From an uncultured Thermomicrobiales bacterium (lineage in GTDB: Bacteria > Chloroflexota > Chloroflexia > Thermomicrobiales > Thermomicrobiaceae), in assembly GCA_937891245.1 (NCBI GenBank), contig CALAGB010000143.1:1-13994 (forward strand): a stretch of 13,994 bases of DNA. Reading direction: 5' to 3'. The position numbers and the translations under genes are program-made. This document shows, piece by piece, positions 7,279 through 12,882 of the stretch (its first letter is position 1; the number at the start of each line of letters is the position of its first letter). The notes beneath the pieces were generated by a model, which searched no databases, had not been told where the DNA came from, and saw nothing but the letters and a program-made list of their open reading frames with translations.

Positions 7279-7990
7279 CTAGACCACGACGAGGGTCAGC
7301 AGACCGAACGCGACCACCACGATGCCGGTGCTGAACTTGAGCATCCCACGTCGCCGACGTTGCCATCTCGAGCCGGCGGTACACGGCCGGACTGCTTGCA
7401 AGCCTAAGGACGATGAAGAGTGGCGCGATGAAGGCGGCATTATAGAGCACTAGATACACCACCCCTTTCAGCATCGTAGCCTGCCTCGACAGGAGCGCGA
7501 GTATGGCCAGATACACCGAGCCGGCGCAGGGGACCGTACACAGCCCGACGAGCACGCCAGCGATAAACAACCCTGGAAATCTGAGGCGGCTCACCAGGCC
7601 GCGTAATTGGGGTGTATCCGCGTGCGTACTTAGCCGCGAACCAAATTCCAGTGGTAGCGCTTCCTGAAACGCGAGCAGGCCAAGCCCGATCGCGATCACC
7701 GGTGCCACCCGGCTGACGCCGTATGTGTTGCTCAGCTCCTTCGCGAAGTGCAAGGCACCGAGGAGACCGAGGCCGAGTGCGAGATACGTGACGAATATGC
7801 CAGCGATATAGATGCCGCCGTGCGACACAAGCCACCCACGGGCGGCGCGCTCGCTGAGCTCCCGCCGCTGCATGATTGTGAGCATGGTCGCTACGACGAC
7901 GAGCAGCAGAGCGAAGGCGCACGGATTCACGCTTTCCACCAGTTCCGCCCCGAGGACGGCGGGAAGTGCAACGCGGTCAATTGCACCCAT
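7279..7990 (-). pseudogene. CcdA-like thiol-disulfide membrane protein, frameshifted near the C-terminus
   Basis: Polytopic membrane protein that carries electrons across the membrane for cytochrome c maturation or other extracytoplasmic thiol reduction. The cysteine pairs expected of the CcdA/DsbD core are visible: C24 in NPCAF, and C151 and C155 in GLCTVPC. The frame runs correctly to SSPAVYRR (about residue 206), then one extra base near 7371-7376 throws it off. In the next frame a basic loop (RWQRRRRGMLKF) and the final span (GIVVVAFGLLTLVVV) end at TAG 7279, giving about 236 residues, normal for the family. Without correction the frame runs on to 7145, through the hairpin and into array 5. 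The start ATG 7988-7990 has GAGGAG upstream. One lesion only, so a sequencing error is possible. Confidence 0.85.
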
Positions 7991-8004
7991 GTCCGACGCG
8001 CTCC

Positions 8005-8350
8005 TCAACTCACCACGAGAGCCCCACGCATAGCCGGATTCTCTTTACCGCCGCAGCAGGTGTTGCAGTAAAAGGTGTAGGTAGCTGCCGTCTCGGTGTC
8101 GATCGTGACCACCGCCGAACTGCGCGGCCGACCGGGACCTGTACTGTCGCTGGTTGAAGACCGGCCATGGAAACCTTCATGGTCTGGTCAGCTGCGATCG
8201 TCGTGCCTCTTGGTCAAAGCTACGAGACCGTGAGAGCGACGACGACCACGGCGAGGATGCCAAAACCGACGAGGCGTAGAGGAAAGCTTGGTCCAGATCC
8301 TCGGCGCCTCTTTCCTTGTCTTGCCGGCTTAGCCCATTTCTTCGCATTGT
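8005..8350 (-). pseudogene. Decayed membrane-anchored cupredoxin-like gene
   Basis: On the minus strand a basic N-terminus and one span (FPLRLVGFGILAVVVVALTVS) are followed in frame by two stop codons (TAG and TGA two codons apart). Still in frame, the text continues GTTIAADQTMKVSMAGLQPA and TVQVPVGRAVR, the start of a cupredoxin fold. A frameshift with apparent loss of the middle of the domain follows, then VVTIDTETAATYTF and YCNTCCGGKENPAMRGALVV to the stop at 8005. The Cys-rich C-terminal loop is that of EfeO/sulfocyanin-like cupredoxins, but the His-containing central part is missing. Several independent lesions show true gene death. It sat between the HMA gene and ccdA; an extracytoplasmic copper protein next to a thiol reductase makes sense. 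The exact start is unclear. Confidence 0.75.
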
Positions 8351-8458
8351 TATGACAAGAACGCCCTGTGGACACGATTTATCAACTCCGCACGAGAAGA
8401 AGGTCCATGAATAGCACCGAACCGAGTCTGCTCTCTGGCGCGTGCCGCCCGACGACGC

Positions 8459-8707
8459 TCAGCTCGCTTCACGCGACCCGACTGTGGTCGGTACACCGGC
8501 TTCGAAGCCAACACGCTCAGCCGCGGCGATGAATTGTCTCGGTTCGCAACGCTCCGCGTCGTATTCGACGTACGCCATCTCGGTCGCCGGATTCACGTAC
8601 ACCCGGCGTACGCCAGGCACCTTGGCAAGCGCGCGCTCCACCGTCAGCGCCCCACCGCCACCGCAGCCAAGTCGATAGATTGGCATCGTCACGTGTCGCA
8701 TCGTCAT
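8459..8707 (-). CDS. Small HMA-like protein with GGGG in place of CxxC, 82 aa
   Basis: The fold is that of a heavy-metal-associated domain: VERALAKVPGV (23-33), a YVNPATEMAYVEYD strand pair (37-50), then a helix and ERVGF (64-68). Where copper chaperones have GMTCxxC, this protein has LGCGGGGAL, so both CxxC cysteines are Gly and one Cys (C15) lies one place before the first. It could bind metal differently, with another residue, or have lost metal binding; the intact frame and clean start argue for a functional gene. The ATG overlaps the TGA of the previous gene (ATGA), indicating translational coupling. It belongs to the operon driven by array 4. The same glycine substitution appears in the first HMA domain of the ATPase at the left edge. 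Confidence 0.85.
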   Translation of the reverse strand: MTMRHVTMPIYRLGCGGGGALTVERALAKVPGVRRVYVNPATEMAYVEYDAERCEPRQFIAAAERVGFEAGVPTTVGSREAS

Positions 8708-8901
8708 GGTCGGCTCCGTTCGCGCGACTCCAGACGCGCAATCGCGGCGTCGAGCAGGCTCCGGATCGCAAGGAGTTCCTCGCGTCCAGCGTTGTTGAGA
8801 TGGACCCGCGTCTCATAGGGCAGGAGCCGAGATGGCCGGAACCGTCTCAAATAGTTCGTTTGTCGGCCTCGCCGCGGACGAGGCACACGCGCGGTGCTCA
8901 T
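8704..8901 (-). CDS. Hypothetical basic protein, 65 aa
   Basis: Unknown function. Residues 1-25 are rich in Arg (PRPRRGRQTNYLRRFRPSR), followed by LLPYETRVHLNNAG and an amphipathic helix REELLAIRSLLDAAIARLES. No cysteines. The start ATG 8899-8901 has a near-perfect AAGGAG. An in-frame ATG at 8973 has no such site. The stop overlaps the start of the HMA-like gene by 4 nt, so the two products are probably made in fixed proportion and may act together. It could bind RNA, DNA or the HMA partner through its basic part; this is a guess from composition. Confidence 0.7.
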   Translation of the reverse strand: MSTARVPRPRRGRQTNYLRRFRPSRLLPYETRVHLNNAGREELLAIRSLLDAAIARLESRERSRP

Positions 8902-9033
8902 ATTGAGCTCCTTAGGTGAACGCCTTTCGGTTCTCCGTCCGATGACCAAACCGATCGAGGTACAGTGACCCATGCCTGCTCTCGCGTACCCGGACCCCGT
9001 TCGCCAGGAATGTCATGGTTGGTACGCCATCCC

Positions 9034-9135
9034 TCAACGTCCACCACGCATGCGCAGCATCAGCAGTCTCAACGTCAGGAGCAAGAACGCGACGAGTAGA
9101 ATGAATAGGCCGTGTGCTTGGACAAACCCGTTCAT
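9034..9135 (-). CDS. 33-aa single-span membrane peptide
   Basis: The small ORF reads MNGFVQAHGLF then ILLVAFLLLTLRLLMLRMRG, closing with GR: a short polar start, one long hydrophobic span (about 9-28), then a basic Arg-rich tail, giving an inside-C orientation by the positive-inside rule. It has an excellent ribosome-binding site, AAGGAG at 9146-9151, 10 nt before ATG 9133-9135. It is the first ORF after array 4, with a predicted 5' leader of about 35 nt. Its place at the head of an operon with HMA, cupredoxin and CcdA genes suggests a small accessory membrane peptide. No family is recognised. Confidence 0.7.
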   Translation of the reverse strand: MNGFVQAHGLFILLVAFLLLTLRLLMLRMRGGR

Positions 9136-9177
9136 CGACGGCGATCTCCTTCAAGGCCGCCACGGTCGTTTGTGCGC

Positions 9178-9231
9178 AGCATGATGCTCGTTGCTGAGAG
9201 ATCGCTGAGGCCAAACTGGACGAATGCTGAA
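9178..9231 (-). promoter_or_regulatory. Array 4: four 11-bp-phased CTGAG-type repeats plus -10, promoter of the HMA-CcdA operon
   Basis: CTGAG 9194, CTGAG 9205, CTGGA 9216 and CTGAA 9227 are exactly 11 bp apart, with the two gene-proximal copies perfect. On the minus strand, 10 nt further, comes CATGCT (9178-9183). The start codon of the 33-aa peptide is 58 nt from the last repeat. No gene is seen in 9232-9391. Confidence 0.72.
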
Positions 9232-9391
9232 GATCTCCCGATATCCGACCGCGATACCACCAATCACTCTCACCTGGCAACGCGACGGATGCTGTGTCTC
9301 AATGCAGCGTGTCGAATGTTCCGACATGATCGCGCCGAGAAGCGGCCCGTCTGCTACCAGGGTGAGATCGACCTTCCGATCCGGGCCAACC

Positions 9392-9841
9392 TCAGTGAAT
9401 CAGCATCACCGGAATGTTCGTGCGGCGTACTACGCCCAGCGCGACGCTGCCGAGCAGCAACAGCGTGAGGTTCCTTTGACCGTGGGTACCCATGACGATC
9501 AGATCCGCGCCCCAGCGTTCTGCCTCTTCCACGACCAGGTCGGGAAGCGGCTTCCCCCCGCTCTCAATGAGTACGGTCTCTGCCTCGATTCCGCCGTAAT
9601 GAGCTACTGTCGCGGCTCTCGCGAGAACGCGCTGTCCGATGTCTTGCCAGGATGTTCTTGGCGCGCCGGTCTGTTCGTCCACGCCGGTCCCACTGAAAAC
9701 AGCGCCCACAACGTCCCGCTCATTGATCACATGGAGGAGACGTAGCGTGGCGTGCTGGTCGGTGGCGACTGCAATCGCCTCGTGCAGGGCGCGCCCAGAG
9801 GTGCCGATGTCGTCAACTGGGACAAGGATTCGCGTGTACAT
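9392..9841 (-). CDS. Universal stress protein, UspA family, 149 aa
   Basis: Cytoplasmic alpha/beta protein of the UspA type, usually an ATP-binding homodimer induced by stress. It starts with ILVPVDDIGTSGRALHEA and ends with DLIVMGTHG, a Gly/Ser-containing stretch (LLLLGSVALGVVRR) and NIPVMLIH. The nucleotide-binding pattern is G-x2-G-x9-G-(S/T), and here G117-THG-x9-GS fits. The length is normal and the gene intact. The start ATG 9839-9841 has GGGAGG about 10 nt upstream. It may be co-transcribed from array 3 through the small ORF above, or have its own promoter in 9842-9985. It does not identify the pathway by itself. Confidence 0.93.
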   Translation of the reverse strand: MYTRILVPVDDIGTSGRALHEAIAVATDQHATLRLLHVINERDVVGAVFSGTGVDEQTGAPRTSWQDIGQRVLARAATVAHYGGIEAETVLIESGGKPLPDLVVEEAERWGADLIVMGTHGQRNLTLLLLGSVALGVVRRTNIPVMLIH

Positions 9842-9916
9842 GGCGAATTACCTCCCATTCAATGGCGCTGGTAACTGGGAACTAGAGTTAAGAGGGAGTT
9901 TCCGGTTTTCCGCGCA

Positions 9917-9929
9917 ACGCATGATGCGT
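9917..9929. repeat. Inverted repeat ACGCAT-G-ATGCGT
   Basis: Perfect 6-bp palindrome with a 1-nt centre, followed on the plus strand by GTGTTTTT. It lies 76 nt upstream of the stress protein start and could be an operator for it. It is too short and tight to be a convincing terminator. Confidence 0.35.
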
Positions 9930-9985
9930 GTGTTTTTCGCTATCATCCCTCATCATCATGCCTGAGATCACATCTCCGCAGCAGG

Positions 9986-10183
9986 CTATACGCTGTACTT
10001 GACAGCCATCTCATCTGACTTAATAACTGCCGCGCGGAAGGTCGCGACTCGCTCCCGGTAATTGAATCGGCAATACGCGTTGACCGCTCCGTGATGCTCA
10101 AGTGAGGCCACGCCATCCAGGAGCATTAGGTGGAGACACTCTTGATCGATGCCAACGGGCTCGATCGTCGATTTTCGCCTCAA
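9986..10183 (-). CDS. Doubtful small ORF downstream of array 3
   Basis: A 65-aa frame starting at TTG 10181-10183, or 46 aa from ATG 10124-10126. No family is recognised, and there is no membrane span. It contains LMLLDGVASLEHHGAV and YRERVATFRAAVIKSDEMAV. It has no good ribosome-binding site, and its reality rests mainly on lying just after array 3. A neighbouring minus-strand frame (SPKTEADFAAVEAKIDDRARW, ending at 10098) also looks protein-like near 10150-10210, so this may be a frameshifted gene. The alternative is that array 3 drives a long leader of the stress protein gene. Confidence 0.3.
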   Translation of the reverse strand: MRRKSTIEPVGIDQECLHLMLLDGVASLEHHGAVNAYCRFNYRERVATFRAAVIKSDEMAVKYSV

Positions 10184-10203
10184 CCGCTGCGAAGTCCGCC
10201 TCT

Positions 10204-10257
10204 GTCTTAGGTGAGTTACCTGAGCGATGCTTGAGCCTGGCCTGAGAAATACCTGAG
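10204..10257 (-). promoter_or_regulatory. Array 3: four 11-bp-phased CTGAG-type repeats plus -10
   Basis: CTGAG 10220, TTGAG 10231, CTGAG 10242 and CTGAG 10253 are exactly 11 bp apart. On the minus strand, 10 nt after the last repeat comes TAAGAC (10204-10209), the most divergent -10 candidate of the set. Downstream lie the small ORF and the stress protein gene. No gene is seen between 10258 and the kinase stop at 10488. Confidence 0.7.
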
Positions 10258-10487
10258 ACTACGCCGTGCGGCGACGGGCGAGAGCGGAGGGCATCTTCCC
10301 CGCCGGGCGGCTGACCATTGGGCGGCGAGCCTGAGTGCATCAGGGCGGGAGCCGCGCGTGGAATCTTTCCGCGTGGCTCGGATCTCCTCGTTGTTCCGCC
10401 AGCAAGGATGTGAACAACTCGCTGGGGAATCATGATGCCGTGGCGTTGGGACGACCCCAGGCAATCGTCGGAACCCAAGACGAGAGG

Positions 10488-11903
10488 TTAACGTCTGGCT
10501 GGCAGGGTGACAGTCGCGGTCGTGCCGCGGCCAACCTGGCTGGCTAGCGACACGCTGCCATCGTGCTGCTCTACGATCCAGTAGGCGATCGCGAGACCGA
10601 GTCCGGTCCCGCCAGGATCACGGCCGCGCGCGGGATCGGCGCGATAGAAGCGCTCGAAGACGTGCGGCAGGTCCTCCGGAGGGATGCCGATGCCGGTATC
10701 TTGCACCGCCACCTCGGCAGCGTCTCCTGTTCGACGAACGCTGAGTGTGATGCGTCCATCAGCTGGAGTGTACTTGGTCGCATTGTCAAGCAGAATGAGG
10801 AACAACTGCTTGAGCCGGTCCGGTTGACCATCGACAAGCACAGGTTGCAACTCTGCCACCTCCAACCGTTGCCCACTGGACAGGCGTCGTGCTTCGCTAA
10901 ACGCGTCCAGAAGGACCCGGTCCAGTTCCACTCGCTCTTTCACGAGCGGAATCCCCGCGTCGGCACGAGCCAGAGCCAGTAGGTCGGCGACCAGACTACC
11001 CAACCGACGAGCTTCGCGACTGGCCTCCACCGCCGATTCGTGTTGCTCGTCCGGCGTCATCGCCTCCTGACGCTCGAGCAGTTCGAGATTCGCCTGGATT
11101 GCCGTGAGTGGGGCGCGTAGCTCATGCGATGCGTCGGCAATGAATCGCTGTTGGAGTCGGTGCGATTGTTCGATGCTGTCGAGCATTTCGTTGAAAGTCT
11201 CCGCCATTTGGCCCATCTCATCATGGCGGTCTCCGACTGGGACACGCTCGCCGAGTCGCCGGGAATGGGCGATGGCGCTGGCCGTCTCAGTAAGCTGCGA
11301 CACCGGTCGGAGCGCCCGTTCCGCCAGGAGCCACCCGGCAATGAGCGTCAAGGCCGCGCCCAACGCCGTGGAAAGCGCTACCAGTGCGCGGAACCGCTCG
11401 ATCGAAGCGTCGATCCGGCTGAGCGACGAGGCACCCGTTAGATAGTGCGCCGGTCCGTCGATGGATAAGACGTAGACACGCCAGCGGCTCCCGTCAGCGC
11501 CAGTGGCGAGCCCAAAATGGCCTTTGCCGGCCTGCACGCGGATCAATGGTGGAGCGAGGCCCGCGATGGGGTCGTATGGTGGTCGGGTCGTCGTCAAGAT
11601 GGTGCGGGGATCAATCGGCGGTGCAGATGTTGAGTGGTTGGCAACGACCAGCTGGCCATCCACTCCGTACGCCCGAATGACGACATCGTCGGAAACGGGA
11701 GCGGCGAGAACCGCAGCAAGCTGACTGGACGTAGAGGCGGCGGTCGTCTCTCCGGCAACATGCTCAATGGTGCTTGCCAGCAAGCGGTCGAGATCATCGT
11801 AGTGTGAACGGGTATGTGCCGCGTATGTCATCACGCCTGAAAGGAGGAGAACGAGGCCGGTCAAGCTGCCATACCAGAGCGCGAGGCGCCAGCGCATCGA
11901 CAC
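10488..11903 (-). CDS. Sensor histidine kinase, 471 aa
   Basis: Membrane sensor of a two-component system. Two spans (about 7-27 and 171-193) enclose an extracytoplasmic domain of about 140 residues without a recognised sensor fold and without Cys. Then come HAMP (about 194-246), the dimerisation domain with phospho-accepting H260 in ASHELRAPLTAIQ, and the ATPase domain with the N box (NATKY), DTGIGIP, FERFYR and GGTGLGLAI. It phosphorylates the response regulator encoded 2 nt upstream. The start is GTG 11901-11903, with GAGAGGA just before it at the end of the regulator; ATG 11895-11897 is an alternative. A longer frame to 12044 merely overlaps the regulator. The domain order is that of CusS/BaeS-type kinases, but the stimulus cannot be read. 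Confidence 0.95.
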   Translation of the reverse strand: MSMRWRLALWYGSLTGLVLLLSGVMTYAAHTRSHYDDLDRLLASTIEHVAGETTAASTSSQLAAVLAAPVSDDVVIRAYGVDGQLVVANHSTSAPPIDPRTILTTTRPPYDPIAGLAPPLIRVQAGKGHFGLATGADGSRWRVYVLSIDGPAHYLTGASSLSRIDASIERFRALVALSTALGAALTLIAGWLLAERALRPVSQLTETASAIAHSRRLGERVPVGDRHDEMGQMAETFNEMLDSIEQSHRLQQRFIADASHELRAPLTAIQANLELLERQEAMTPDEQHESAVEASREARRLGSLVADLLALARADAGIPLVKERVELDRVLLDAFSEARRLSSGQRLEVAELQPVLVDGQPDRLKQLFLILLDNATKYTPADGRITLSVRRTGDAAEVAVQDTGIGIPPEDLPHVFERFYRADPARGRDPGGTGLGLAIAYWIVEQHDGSVSLASQVGRGTTATVTLPARR

Positions 11904-11905
11904 GG

Positions 11906-12580
11906 TTAGTCCTCTCGCAGCACGTAACCGATGCCGCGCAAGGTGTGAATCAGGCGTGCCTCGCCATCCGCTTCCAGCTTCTGGCGAAGCTGCTTGACGT
12001 AGGTCTCCAGCACATTGGTGTTCCCCTCGAAGTCGAAACCCCAAACGCGTTCCATCAAGAATTCCTTAGGCAGGACCCTGCGCGGATGTTCGAGGAACTG
12101 GCGCAGGAGATCGTACTCGGTCTTGGTCAAGTCGATCACGCGGTCTCCGCGGGCGGCCTGCCGCGTTTCAGTGTCGAGACTCAAATCTGAGAACCGGAGC
12201 ACCGGAGGACGATCCGCTTCCTGACGGCGCAGCAGCGCGCGCACACGCGCCGCGAGTACCTCGAAGGTAAACGGTTTGACCACATAATCATCCGCGCCTT
12301 GCTCTAACCCGGCAACCTGATCGAACGGCGCGTCCTTCCCGCTCAGGAAGAGAACCGGGAGGAGAGGGTCGCTCGCACGAAGCCGCTTGAGCACTTCGAG
12401 ACCATCGATTCCCGGCATCATGATGTCGAGAATCACCAGGTCCGGGTACCGCTCACGCGCGATTGCCATTCCCTGTTCCCCGGAGCTCGCCGTGTCTACG
12501 ATGAACCCTTGATAGGAAAGGCCACGCTTGAGCACACTGGTAATTGCCGGGTCGTCATCGATTACCAGGATGCGCTGCAT
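11906..12580 (-). CDS. OmpR/PhoB-family response regulator, 224 aa
   Basis: Receiver domain (1-120) with acidic D8-D9-D10, phospho-acceptor D52 in LVILDIMMPG, S80 and K102 in VVKPF, then a winged-helix DNA-binding domain (about 128-224) with LTKTEYDLLRQFLEHPRRVL and the recognition region TNVLETYVKQLRQKL. It is intact and of standard length. I use ATG 12578-12580, which has AGGAGG 9 nt upstream; a frame starting at 12607 adds residues with no better site. Proteins of this family bind direct repeats with 11-bp spacing, which is the architecture of the five arrays in the window, making it the leading candidate to control them. No such array precedes its own gene, so it is probably expressed from a different promoter. 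Confidence 0.96.
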   Translation of the reverse strand: MQRILVIDDDPAITSVLKRGLSYQGFIVDTASSGEQGMAIARERYPDLVILDIMMPGIDGLEVLKRLRASDPLLPVLFLSGKDAPFDQVAGLEQGADDYVVKPFTFEVLAARVRALLRRQEADRPPVLRFSDLSLDTETRQAARGDRVIDLTKTEYDLLRQFLEHPRRVLPKEFLMERVWGFDFEGNTNVLETYVKQLRQKLEADGEARLIHTLRGIGYVLRED

Positions 12581-12753
12581 TCCGTGACGCCTCCTCTCCT
12601 CTCTCACCGCCGGTTAGCTTGACGGTTATGCTGCGAGTCCGTTGTTCGAACGCGCGATGAAAACTCGCCGACGCTGTAGTGAACTATCGTGGAATCGCGT
12701 CACCTGCGGACGAGAGAAGGGTGTCGCCTCAGTCCCATACCCCGCCGGAGTAT

Positions 12754-12759
12754 ATTATA
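12754..12759 (-). promoter_or_regulatory. TATAAT -10 box of the two-component operon
   Basis: A perfect TATAAT on the minus strand inside GTATAATATAC, about 175 nt before the regulator start. No good -35 is seen at the usual distance (AATTCG at 17 bp). The long leader (about 12581-12747) holds no ORF I trust. Unlike the regulon promoters it has a consensus -10, as expected for a constitutive regulator gene. Confidence 0.5.
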
Positions 12760-12781
12760 CGCGCTGATTGATGTCGCGAAT

Positions 12782-12797
12782 TGACAGCAGAGTGTCA
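12782..12797. repeat. Inverted repeat TGACA-N6-TGTCA in the divergent gap
   Basis: A 5-bp inverted repeat at 11-bp centre spacing, whose left part forms a perfect TTGACA (12781-12786) on the plus strand. It lies between the divergent regulator and AarF genes and could be an operator or a -35 for the latter, although no TATAAT-like box follows at 17 bp. Confidence 0.35.
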
Positions 12798-12882
12798 CCC
12801 CAATGTGCGGCTTTCATTCATCCATCGTTCGACTCTGCCTTATGCATCCTTTATAGGATCGCCCGGACGAATAGGAGACCTG

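Noticed and set aside
8912..9280. A 122-aa minus-strand frame
   Set aside because: It spans array 4, covers the 33-aa gene in another frame and shows no conserved pattern.
10331..10345. CCTGA-N5-TCAGG hairpin after the kinase gene
   Set aside because: Stem of only 5 bp with no T run on the transcribed strand; too weak to call a terminator.
10098..10478. A 126-aa minus-strand frame across array 3
   Set aside because: It runs through the promoter array and is low-complexity in its first two thirds; only the last part looks protein-like.
11904..12044. N-terminal extension of the histidine kinase
   Set aside because: It overlaps the response regulator in another frame; the usual first membrane span follows GTG 11903.
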